DNA of 5,065 nt from positions 1 to 5,065 of the forward strand of contig DONH01000491.1 in assembly GCA_003509235.1 (NCBI GenBank). Direction: 5' to 3'. Numbering within the stretch: position 1 is the first letter of the stretch; each line of letters begins with the position of its first letter. Below, piece after piece: positions 1 to 5,065 of the stretch. The translations under genes and the position numbers were made by a program. The DNA comes from Planctomycetaceae bacterium (lineage in GTDB: Bacteria > Planctomycetota > Planctomycetia > Pirellulales > UBA1268). The notes under the pieces were generated by a model that was given only the letters and a program-made list of their open reading frames with translations, ran no database searches and was not told where the DNA came from.

Positions 1-1158
1 AAGCGCAGCAAGGGGAATGAGATGAAGAAACGTTGGAATAATTGCCACGCATAGTAAAAGAAAAATCGCATGCCAGAAGTTAGCAAATCGTGTCTTTCCA
101 CCGTTATCAATATTTGCCTTCGACCGAACAATTTCTGAAATCATTGGTAGACCACCCAGCAGTGAAGCAAAAAGGTTGCCCGCTCCTACTGCAAAAAGGT
201 CCCTGTCCATACTGCTTCGTCGCTTCCATGGATCGACAGCATCTATCGCTTTGGCACTCAGCACAGACTCGAGGCTTCCAATGCAAAAAAAGATAATTGC
301 CCACTTCCAAGCTCTTGGGTCAGCGAGGACGGCAAAGTTTGGCAGCGTGATATCGTAAAACATGCCAAAGATTTGTTTTGGCATACTGACAAGGAACTGT
401 TCGCCAAGTTGGTATTCATGCCCTTGGAGGTAGTACGAATGCTCGTGCAACAGATCAAAGCCAAACCCAGCTGGCATCGCCACCAAAAGAACCACGATCG
501 GAGCCGGGACTCTGCGTAAAAATGGCCATGGCTGCACACAGGCAGGCCACGCGAACATGATGACGAGACTCGCCATGCCGATGACAGCAATCGCAGGATT
601 GGCCTCTGCAAGGAGATGCGGAATATCTGTGAGAATTTCTAACGGCTCGCCTGACGCTGCTACACCGAGCGCAATCGGAAGCTGTTTGATACAGATAATA
701 ATACCTATTCCAGCAAGCATTCCGTGAACCACAGAAATTGGGAAGAATTCTCCCAAGATGCCTGCCCGAAACGATGCGAATACCATTTGCAAGATAGCCG
801 CTGCAAAACCAATTGCTAAGGCAGCGCGATACGCCTGCTGATCAATTGGCGCCCAGCCACCACTCATACCATCACCACTAAATTCAGAGACACAACCAGC
901 GATGACTACAATCAGTCCTGCAGCAGGCCCTTTTATAGTGAGCTCACTATTCGTCAGCAGAGGTGCTACAAACCCACCAACTATAGCCGTAAAAACACCT
1001 GCGATTGGTGGGTATCCACACGCAAGTGAAATGCCAAGACACAGCGGAAGAGCAATCAGAAAAACAAGAAAGCCAGAGCGAATATCATCCCGAGCATATT
1101 CGAAAAATCCAGCTATATTTCCACAAGGGGCTGAAGACTCTGTACCGTCCAACGCCAT
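1..1158 (-). CDS. SulP (SLC26-type) inorganic anion transporter, C-terminus cut by window edge
   Basis: The first 386 residues of a polytopic membrane transporter are read from ATG at 1158 and run off the window at base 1. Strings typical of the SulP membrane domain are visible. [15 protein letters not shown] lies near residues 48-62. GPAAGL at 77-82 falls in the region of the anion-binding half-helix. [10 protein letters not shown] lies at 297-306. [11 protein letters not shown] and an NGGKTR stretch lie at about 336-356. Long hydrophobic segments alternate throughout. The last visible residues are IPLAAL, so the end of the core and any STAS or carbonic-anhydrase-like domain lie outside. SulP proteins carry sulfate, bicarbonate or other anions across the inner membrane, usually with H+ or Na+. 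The substrate cannot be read from this sequence. A purine-rich AAGAGAA precedes the ATG. The flavin reductase gene ends 75 nt upstream on the same strand with no terminator between, so an operon is likely. Family call is secure; substrate is unknown. Confidence 0.93.
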   Translation of the reverse strand, partial: MALDGTESSAPCGNIAGFFEYARDDIRSGFLVFLIALPLCLGISLACGYPPIAGVFTAIVGGFVAPLLTNSELTIKGPAAGLIVVIAGCVSEFSGDGMSGGWAPIDQQAYRAALAIGFAAAILQMVFASFRAGILGEFFPISVVHGMLAGIGIIICIKQLPIALGVAASGEPLEILTDIPHLLAEANPAIAVIGMASLVIMFAWPACVQPWPFLRRVPAPIVVLLVAMPAGFGFDLLHEHSYYLQGHEYQLGEQFLVSMPKQIFGMFYDITLPNFAVLADPRAWKWAIIFFCIGSLESVLSAKAIDAVDPWKRRSSMDRDLFAVGAGNLFASLLGGLPMISEIVRSKANIDNGGKTRFANFWHAIFLLLCVAIIPTFLHLIPLAAL

Positions 1159-1233
1159 AAATAAATTCTCTTACAACTCATTTAAGATAGACAACTCGTG
1201 CTGAGCGGTAACTGTACGACAAATCTACAAGAA

Positions 1234-1842
1234 TTACATGCCGTACGGAAAATCCGCGTCATCGGTAAGGCCACTGGCCCGAATCGACCCAACGGCTTTC
1301 CCGTATTCAAGCAACAGTCGGTTTGCAAATGAGATCCGCTGGCGAATCCATGCATCCCGTTTATCACCGGGACTTTCGCCATGCAACATATCAGCAACAT
1401 CTTGAACAAGGACATGTTCGGGGATGATCAGAAGTCGATTATTTTTATACCCACTTGTTCTTAATTCACTCACCGGATAACTACCACCTCGAGCAGATGA
1501 TACTCCAACAACGAGTGCCGGCTTATGTCCCACTTCCTGCGGAGTAGCAAACAACAAGAGATTCTTCAGACCTGGCGGAACCATGCCAGCCCATTCGGGT
1601 GTCACGAAAACAAAAGCATGTGCCTCTCGCATACGATCACGAATTGGCTGCCACAAGGACGCAAGAGAACTTGATTTCTGCCACGCACTCTCATCCCAAA
1701 GCGGTAGAGGGTTTCCTGACAAGCTAAACCTATCGAGAACAAGCGTTGGATCAATTCTGCCAAGATCCTCAGTGATGTAGTCAGCTACACGCGCAGACTG
1801 GCTCTCCTGACGGTGACTGCCAGATACAATCATAATTCTCAT
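1234..1842 (-). CDS. NAD(P)H-dependent FMN reductase-like flavoprotein
   Basis: This is a 202-residue protein of the flavodoxin-like NADPH-dependent FMN reductase family (SsuE/ArsH/chromate-reductase superfamily), a normal length for the group. The N-terminal beta strand MRIMIVSGSH leads into the phosphate-binding loop GSHRQESQSARVA (8-20). The FMN-ring loop TPEWAGMVPPGLKN lies at 81-94, followed by SSARGGSYPVSELR at 115-128. Such enzymes are cytosolic, bind FMN and pass electrons from NAD(P)H to flavin, quinone or metal-oxyanion acceptors. The acceptor here is unknown. The loop has W-A-G where many relatives have Y-N-G or Y-N-H, suggesting a distinct subgroup. I chose the start at 1842 because AAAGGAAAAG lies just upstream and the family begins with M-x-I-x-x-x-S-G-S. 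An in-frame ATG at 1911 would add 23 residues without family character. The SulP gene follows 75 nt downstream on the same strand. Confidence 0.9.
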   Translation of the reverse strand: MRIMIVSGSHRQESQSARVADYITEDLGRIDPTLVLDRFSLSGNPLPLWDESAWQKSSSLASLWQPIRDRMREAHAFVFVTPEWAGMVPPGLKNLLLFATPQEVGHKPALVVGVSSARGGSYPVSELRTSGYKNNRLLIIPEHVLVQDVADMLHGESPGDKRDAWIRQRISFANRLLLEYGKAVGSIRASGLTDDADFPYGM

Positions 1843-1900
1843 ATCTTTTCCTTTATGCTCACTCAGGCCTATTAACCAAAAGCAAAGAGTTTCTTTCCTC

Positions 1901-1906
1901 ACTATA
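1901..1906 (-). promoter_or_regulatory. candidate -10 element for the flavin reductase-SulP pair
   Basis: On the minus strand TATAGT matches the sigma70 -10 consensus at five of six positions and lies about 59 nt upstream of the chosen start codon at 1842. No good TTGACA-like -35 is found 16-18 nt further upstream, so this is a weak call resting on one hexamer and its position. Confidence 0.27.
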
Positions 1907-2125
1907 CACATTGCTCAGGATGGCACCTGTCCTTTATTGCATCCCTCAGGCGCAGTTTTCCTCTTACCTGTCCGGGACTGGTGGCCATTGAGAACGCTTG
2001 TAACTGACCACGCGGCATAAGACCACCGTGCCATATGTTCACTTTCGCATGCCACCAGAGAAGTCCACTGGAAACGGCGGATGACCCGCAGAACCAATTC
2101 AGGCAGCCGTCTCCAGCGGCCCCGC

Positions 2126-2142
2126 AATCCGATCGACGGATT
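2126..2142. repeat. perfect hairpin, 6-bp stem with 5-nt loop
   Basis: AATCCG (2126-2131) and CGGATT (2137-2142) are exact inverse complements around ATCGA. Only 2 nt separate this from the next palindrome, CCCTGAGTCAGGG at 2145-2157. Two compact palindromes side by side are part of the structured-looking segment of this intergenic region. Confidence 0.5.
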
Positions 2143-2196
2143 CACCCTGAGTCAGGGAAAATTAGAGAAAACGTGGGCGTAAGCGTGGTATTCCTC

Positions 2197-2220
2197 CCGT
2201 GCCTACGTGGTAAAGCACGG
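2197..2220. repeat. inverted repeat CCGTGC/GCACGG with 12-nt loop
   Basis: CCGTGC at 2197-2202 is exactly complementary to GCACGG at 2215-2220, with a 12-nt spacer. No T-run follows on either strand, so it is not an intrinsic terminator. It sits inside the larger pairing of 2056-2067 with 2227-2238. Confidence 0.45.
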
Positions 2221-2366
2221 CCTCAATGGACTTCTTTGACTGAAAGAACTACCCGGTTCCACAATAGATCGTGGTGAGCACTTTTGCAGGGGCATTCATT
2301 TCGTAATATTCTTCCGCACGAGTACATATTTATGTTGTTTTGATACAAAAGAATATCTGACAAGAA

Positions 2367-3143
2367 ATGATTCGGAGAATTTCCACCATGTTTTTTACTC
2401 GCGTCCTACACATCGCAATCTTCTGCTCTATCGTCGTTCCAGCATCGGCCCACGCAGAAAATGTGGTTCAGGCAGCAATTAAAAATGCCACAACACCAGC
2501 GCATCGTATGAAGAGTGATGAGAAAAACTGGTGGCAGGAGCGACACGAAAGCAAATCTAAAGAAGCTAAAAATGATAATTGGGATATTATTTTTCTTGGC
2601 GACTCAATCACTCATAGCTGGGAAACTACCGGAAAGAAAACGTGGAACAAATACTATAAAAAAAGAAAAACTCTTAATCTCGGTTTTAGTGGTGACCGTA
2701 CCGAGCACGTTCTCTGGCGATTGGATAACGGCGAGTTTGAAGAAGTACAGCCAAAAGTAGTAGTTCTTATGATTGGCACAAATAACACCGGCCACAGGAA
2801 AGATCCACCGAAAGCTATTGCTGCAGGAGTTAAAAAGATTATTGAGCGCATCAATACAAAATCTCCAAAAACAAAAATACTTCTTCTCGCCATTTTTCCA
2901 CGTTCAGAAAAAGCCTCTGATCCACAGAGGAAAAATAATGACAGAACAAATGCTTTGATAAAACAAATGTCAATGAAAGAAGGCGTCACGTATCTTGACA
3001 TCAATGAACGCTTCCTTCTGCCAGACGGGACGCTTTCAAAAGAGATCATGCCTGATCTGCTTCATCCAAAACAAAAAGGATACGCTATTTGGGCCGAAGC
3101 AATCGAGCCATCGCTTCGGGCGCTTCTTGCTGAAGACAGCTAG
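2367..3143 (+). CDS. secreted GDSL/SGNH-family esterase, PAF-acetylhydrolase Ib-like
   Basis: This is a 258-residue exported hydrolase. The N-terminus is a signal peptide: basic residues, a hydrophobic stretch (about 13-26) and PASAHA before Glu31 as a likely signal peptidase I site. The mature part has the SGNH blocks. GDSIT carries nucleophile Ser80. LNLGFSGDR at about 103-111 carries the oxyanion Gly. GTNN at 137-140 carries the block III Asn. DLLHP at 230-234 carries catalytic Asp230 and His233. The segment HVLWRLDNGE followed by PKVVVL and GTNN closely resembles the catalytic subunits of PAF-acetylhydrolase Ib. The family hydrolyses ester or acetyl groups of lipids or polysaccharides; in a planctomycete, de-acetylation of glycans is plausible but is inference. 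The protein is Lys-rich, mostly AAA codons. The start could instead be ATG 2388 (Met8), which has GGAG ten nt upstream; either start keeps the signal peptide. No partner gene is adjacent. Confidence 0.9.
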   Translation: MIRRISTMFFTRVLHIAIFCSIVVPASAHAENVVQAAIKNATTPAHRMKSDEKNWWQERHESKSKEAKNDNWDIIFLGDSITHSWETTGKKTWNKYYKKRKTLNLGFSGDRTEHVLWRLDNGEFEEVQPKVVVLMIGTNNTGHRKDPPKAIAAGVKKIIERINTKSPKTKILLLAIFPRSEKASDPQRKNNDRTNALIKQMSMKEGVTYLDINERFLLPDGTLSKEIMPDLLHPKQKGYAIWAEAIEPSLRALLAEDS

Positions 3144-3415
3144 GACACTCGCAATCTCAGGTAATGCACCACTACCAAGTGCTGGCCCTATTCGTGCGAA
3201 TTCAATTACTTGTGAAGAATTAATTTGCCGGTGCGCGTGAGTGTCAGGCGGTAGACCTCGGTGCCGTGCAAAATTTGCCGTTCTCGGTGTCCCTGCAAAA
3301 GATCTGCAGACGCTATTGGCTTTGGTGGCCCCGAGGCCTTCTTTTGGACATGCTCGGAAACCCTTTGCTCTTCTGATGAATCGTGTGTCATTTAATTTTC
3401 TAGTAAACCTAGGTG

Positions 3416-3443
3416 TTGACGTCGCTCCAGAAGTCACTAGACT
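3416..3443 (+). promoter_or_regulatory. candidate sigma70 promoter for the DUF1559 gene
   Basis: TTGACG at 3416-3421 (five of six to TTGACA) is followed after 16 nt by TAGACT at 3438-3443 (four of six to TATAAT). Transcription would start near 3450, giving a leader of about 90 nt. The palindrome at 3450-3468 would then sit exactly at the start of the transcript. Confidence 0.4.
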
Positions 3444-3449
3444 ACACTT

Positions 3450-3468
3450 ATTGAGAATGAATCTCAAT
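3450..3468. promoter_or_regulatory. 19-bp palindrome at the presumed start site, Fur-box-like or mRNA 5' hairpin
   Basis: ATTGAGA (3450-3456) and TCTCAAT (3462-3468) are exact inverse complements around ATGAA. Viewed as a 7-1-7 site it reads TGAGAAT-G-AATCTCA. Both half-sites resemble those of Fur-family regulators, and they agree with each other at six of seven positions. Its place just after the candidate -10 suits a repressor operator. A short 5' hairpin in the mRNA is the alternative reading. Confidence 0.35.
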
Positions 3469-3541
3469 ATCAACTCGTTAGCCAGCCAACAAAACATTGT
3501 AGCCAGCTATTTCTCATCCTTTCATGTTTAAAGGTTACACA

Positions 3542-4540
3542 ATGAAGACGAAAAATCTTGGAAAACCTTCGGGTTTTACACTTATTGAACTCTTGGTCGT
3601 GATCGCCATTATTGGTGTTCTTGTCGGCCTCCTTCTGCCAGCTGTTCAGCAGGCTCGAGAAGCTGCACGACGCGTTTCTTGCAGCAACAATTTTAAGCAA
3701 ATGGGCTTGGCATTGCATAACTACGAAAATGCACTACGCGAATACCCAGCTGCATTTGTTCAAAATTCGGATGGTACCACTGGGAGCGACTGGGGCGTAT
3801 CAGCTCAATTGCTTCCTTTCATCGAGCAGGCTGCTCTTGGTGCTTCGGTTCGCGAAGCAATTGCAGCTTCAACAAGTTACAAAGATCAAACCGTAAATGG
3901 TAAGAAGCTCTGTAACTACCGTATCGACACCTTGATTTGCCCAAGTGAAATTAATGACAGGCCACGAGGTACAGACTACTATCCAACCAACATCGGTTGG
4001 AATCACGGTACAGGCCAGATCCTTCCACCAGGTGCTGCTGGCTGTAATGGGCCATTTGGTGTGAACCAAAAATCACGGCCTCGAGATATTCGAGACGGCA
4101 TGTCGAACACTATCGCTGCCGGAGAGAAGAAGGCGTTCTTTCCATACATGCGTGATGGTGATAATTTAGATACAGTCCCAGCTCTAACTGCTACCGACTT
4201 GACTAGTCTTGGTGGTGATCAAAAAGGTGATAGTGGAAACACTGAGTGGTGTGATGGACGTACCCATCAAGATGGCCTAACCACAACCTTCCCACCAAAC
4301 ACCGTTACTAAAGGTAGCCATGCCGCTGATAGTGACTTCACCTCACGGCGAGAGGGTAAGGGAGCGGCCAGTCTGAATGCTCATGTCGCTATCGTCACAG
4401 CACGAAGCTACCACAACGGTGGTGTCACCAATGGTCTTATGATGGATGGATCAACCCGGTCCTTTACATCAACGATTGACGGAAATACTTACCGTGCTCT
4501 TGGCACGCGTAACGGTGGTGAAGTTGTTCAGGCCCCATAA
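3542..4540 (+). CDS. DUF1559 (PF07596) prepilin-like, type II secretion-associated protein
   Basis: This 332-residue protein is of the DUF1559 family, typical of Planctomycetota. The N-terminus is a type IV prepilin-like leader, with Lys residues and then SG-FTLIELL, so cleavage by prepilin peptidase is expected after Gly11. A hydrophobic helix runs to about residue 33, followed by the family string [17 protein letters not shown] and the [11 protein letters not shown] segment. The exported domain holds [11 protein letters not shown] (181-191). A C-terminal Y-H-N-G-G motif (290-294) leads to MDGS (301-304), the H-x-DG processing-associated module. Spacing from His291 to Asp302 is ten residues rather than nine. 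Members are thought to be pseudopilin-like surface or secretion components; the individual role is unknown. ATG 3542 was chosen because AAAGG lies 7 nt upstream; the in-frame ATG at 3524 would only add MFKGYT. A strong terminator follows, so the gene is probably monocistronic. Confidence 0.95.
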   Translation: MKTKNLGKPSGFTLIELLVVIAIIGVLVGLLLPAVQQAREAARRVSCSNNFKQMGLALHNYENALREYPAAFVQNSDGTTGSDWGVSAQLLPFIEQAALGASVREAIAASTSYKDQTVNGKKLCNYRIDTLICPSEINDRPRGTDYYPTNIGWNHGTGQILPPGAAGCNGPFGVNQKSRPRDIRDGMSNTIAAGEKKAFFPYMRDGDNLDTVPALTATDLTSLGGDQKGDSGNTEWCDGRTHQDGLTTTFPPNTVTKGSHAADSDFTSRREGKGAASLNAHVAIVTARSYHNGGVTNGLMMDGSTRSFTSTIDGNTYRALGTRNGGEVVQAP

Positions 4541-4541
4541 C

Positions 4542-4572
4542 AAATCAACCGAATCACTTCAGTTGATTTTTT
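4542..4572 (+). terminator. weak AT-rich hairpin with T-run just after the DUF1559 stop
   Basis: AAATCAAC (4542-4549) pairs with GTTGATTT (4562-4569) around a 12-nt loop, with T residues through 4572. The stem is AT-rich and the loop long, so it is at best an auxiliary terminator ahead of the strong one, or an mRNA 3'-end structure. Confidence 0.35.
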
Positions 4573-4582
4573 AGAGAAACAA

Positions 4583-4617
4583 GTCGGCGGGGGCCAAAAC
4601 CCCCGCCGGCTTTTTTT
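4583..4617 (+). terminator. strong intrinsic (rho-independent) terminator of the DUF1559 gene
   Basis: CGGCGGGGG (4585-4593) pairs perfectly with CCCCCGCCG (4600-4608) around the loop CCAAAA. One G-T and one G-C pair extend the stem to 4583-4610, giving 11 bp. Seven T residues follow at 4611-4617. It begins 43 nt after the DUF1559 stop. On the minus strand the hairpin is not followed by a clean T-run, so termination is mainly for plus-strand transcripts. Confidence 0.93.
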
Positions 4618-4677
4618 AAAAAGGCCGACAGCCGGCACGATTAAACACCGAACGAAAAATATCCTCTGAATTTTTTC

Positions 4678-5065
4678 TCAGCGTTGCCACAGACTCATAA
4701 TTGATATTCCGAACGCCATACATCTCGACACCGTTACGACGCTGAGCATTTTTTCAGCTACATCTTCAGTAATTGTTTCGAATCCATCGAGATACAACTG
4801 GCCTCGATAAGGCAGGATTGCGATTGCTACATCCTTCTCTACGACTCGGATACCGTTGAGAAAAAGCCACCCTTGATGATTTGCAAGTGCTCTCGCTACA
4901 GCTGGGCTGATGGACTGAAGCCCCTCAATGTGCAGCCAGCCACAATGTGTCGCAAGAATTCCTGCAACCTCCGGAGTCACGGTAGTTAGTCCATTGAAAA
5001 ACAACTTACCATGAGCCTCAGATATGACCCGTGCCGTATCAGCATCAAGATTTTCAAGCGCATTG
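4678..5065 (-). CDS. 23-residue leucine/glycine repeat protein, N-terminus cut by window edge, probable frameshift near C-terminus
   Basis: 128 codons of a minus-strand gene enter from the window edge (first whole codon 5062-5064) and end at TGA 4678-4680. Residues 4-95 form four tandem 23-residue units. Ile, Val or Leu is at position 3 and Ala at 8. Gly is at 16, Leu (Val-like) at 18, Leu/Ile/Phe at 20, Gly at 22 and a hydrophobic residue at 23. One example ends HQGWLFLNGI. The pattern is leucine-rich-repeat-like and of a kind I associate with planctomycete proteins; a binding or scaffold role is inference. Unit five (from residue 96) stops matching after GAA AAA ATG. In the -1 frame it continues with AQRRNGVEMYGV and on to a TAA at 4616-4618, so the visible tail of about 20 residues is probably an artefact of an indel. 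The true start is outside; a TTG at 5002-5004 is internal, not a start. It converges on the DUF1559 gene. Confidence 0.75.
   Translation of the reverse strand, partial: NALENLDADTARVISEAHGKLFFNGLTTVTPEVAGILATHCGWLHIEGLQSISPAVARALANHQGWLFLNGIRVVEKDVAIAILPYRGQLYLDGFETITEDVAEKMLSVVTVSRCMAFGISIMSLWQR
4712..5055 (-). repeat. tandem array of five 69-nt (23-codon) coding repeats
   Basis: Unit limits are 4987-5055, 4918-4986, 4849-4917, 4780-4848 and 4712-4779; the last is one base short. The units agree in protein pattern but have diverged at the DNA level, which suggests old duplication rather than recent slippage. The array probably continues beyond the window edge, since the first visible unit is already complete. 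Confidence 0.7.
4749..4754 (-). other. homopolymer A6 (coding strand) at the reading-frame break
   Basis: The coding strand reads GCT GAA AAA ATG CTC AGC. Re-reading or inserting one A gives GAA AAA AAT GCT CAG, which completes the fifth 23-residue unit with Ala12, Val18, Met20, Gly22 and Val23 in register. Candidate causes are a one-base sequencing or assembly deletion, a real mutation, or transcriptional or ribosomal slippage on the A-run. Confidence 0.6.

Larger units (their letters stand above)
1843..2366. other. divergent intergenic region with a dense set of inverted repeats (possible structured RNA)
   Basis: This 524-nt stretch separates the minus-strand flavin reductase from the plus-strand esterase. 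Its middle (about 1923-2279) looks more GC-rich than either flank. Open frames of 76-80 codons exist on both strands, but neither shows a recognisable family or a ribosome site, so I do not call them genes. The stretch contains many complementary segments: 1923-1929 with 1947-1953; 1978-1985 with 2051-2058; 2056-2067 with 2227-2238; 2068-2078 with 2106-2116; 2126-2131 with 2137-2142; 2145-2149 with 2153-2157; 2197-2202 with 2215-2220; and CCAC/GTGG arms near 2260-2275. Several become continuous stems with G-U pairs only if the minus strand is the RNA. It could be a structured non-coding RNA, a long 5' leader of the flavin reductase gene, or a decayed mobile element. I did not recognise any known RNA family. 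Confidence 0.3.
3144..3541. other. intergenic region without a supported gene
   Basis: About 400 nt lie between the esterase stop and the DUF1559 start. Open frames of 60-150 codons occur on both strands. The longest (minus, 3036-3497) overlaps the esterase 3' end and resembles nothing I know. A 61-codon minus-strand frame at 3206-3391 likewise lacks a ribosome site and a recognisable family. No tRNA, intrinsic terminator or transposase motif is seen. The middle (about 3230-3345) looks GC-richer than the flanks and holds short repeats: CTCGGTG near 3257 and again at 3283, each followed by TGCAAAA, and CCTCGG (3256-3261) complementary to CCGAGG (3331-3336). A vestige of a lost gene is possible. 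The last 125 nt hold the promoter and palindrome described separately. Confidence 0.5.

Noticed and set aside
258..611. 117-codon minus-strand open frame
   Set aside because: It lies within the SulP gene in another frame, and the SulP frame is continuous through it with family motifs.
1843..1911. Upstream in-frame ATG for the flavin reductase at 1911
   Set aside because: It adds 23 residues before the family's natural N-terminus and bypasses the good ribosome site at the 1842 start.
1915..2145. 76-codon minus-strand open frame
   Set aside because: There is no recognisable family or ribosome site, the product is rich in Arg, Trp and Ser as read-through of GC-rich DNA often is, and the region is better described by its inverted repeats.
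2197..2220. Group II intron domain V or intrinsic terminator
   Set aside because: The hairpin lacks the conserved AGC/GUU-type arms and bulge of domain V, no reverse transcriptase is nearby, and no T-run follows.
2035..2277. 80-codon plus-strand open frame
   Set aside because: It overlaps the previous frame on the opposite strand and has no ribosome site or family resemblance.
2654..3049. 131-codon minus-strand open frame
   Set aside because: It lies entirely antisense to the esterase, whose catalytic motifs are unambiguous.
3036..3497. 153-codon minus-strand open frame over the esterase 3' end and the intergenic stretch
   Set aside because: Part of it is antisense to conserved esterase sequence (DLLHP region), and the rest shows no domain or ribosome site.
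5002..5004. TTG as the start codon of the repeat gene
   Set aside because: The frame is open to the window edge and the upstream residues form a complete repeat unit, so the TTG is an internal Leu codon.
1..5065. tRNA, rRNA, CRISPR array, insertion-sequence ends
   Set aside because: I looked for T-arm sequences, evenly spaced direct repeats and transposase motifs with terminal repeats, and found nothing convincing.

Overview
The window looks like a piece of a planctomycete chromosome, probably from a marine Pirellulales-type lineage. The main evidence is a type II secretion/pilin-like DUF1559 protein with its H-x-DG C-terminus, a family hugely expanded in Planctomycetota. A secreted SGNH hydrolase and a protein built of 23-residue leucine/glycine repeats fit the same picture. 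The assignment is by family content only. No rRNA or other phylogenetic marker is present.

Layout. (1) Positions 1-1842 hold a minus-strand pair: an NAD(P)H-dependent FMN reductase-like flavoprotein (1234-1842) followed after 75 nt by a SulP-family anion transporter (1-1158, C-terminus outside the window). They are probably co-transcribed. (2) Positions 1843-2366 are the divergent intergenic region. I find no convincing gene there, but about 1923-2279 is unusually rich in complementary segments and may be a structured RNA or a decayed element. (3) Positions 2367-3143 (plus) encode an exported GDSL/SGNH esterase closely resembling the PAF-acetylhydrolase Ib catalytic subunits. (4) Positions 3144-3541 have no supported gene. 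The end of this stretch carries a candidate sigma70 promoter with a 19-bp palindrome at its presumed start site. (5) Positions 3542-4540 (plus) encode the DUF1559 protein, followed by a weak hairpin and then a strong intrinsic terminator (4583-4617). (6) Positions 4678-5065 (minus, N-terminus outside the window) encode the C-terminal part of the 23-residue repeat protein. Its frame breaks at an A6 run (T6 on the plus strand, 4749-4754). Adding one base there restores a fifth repeat unit in exact register and moves the stop to 4616-4618.

Functional links. The SulP/flavin-reductase pair could serve inorganic anion (sulfate or bicarbonate) uptake alongside a redox reaction, but the sequence does not fix the substrate. 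The SGNH hydrolase and the DUF1559 protein are both exported or membrane-anchored and are transcribed in the same direction. Because they are separated by about 400 nt with a promoter-like element between them, they are probably independent units. The most interesting points are the frameshift in the repeat protein, the possible structured RNA at 1923-2279, and the operator-like palindrome upstream of the DUF1559 gene.
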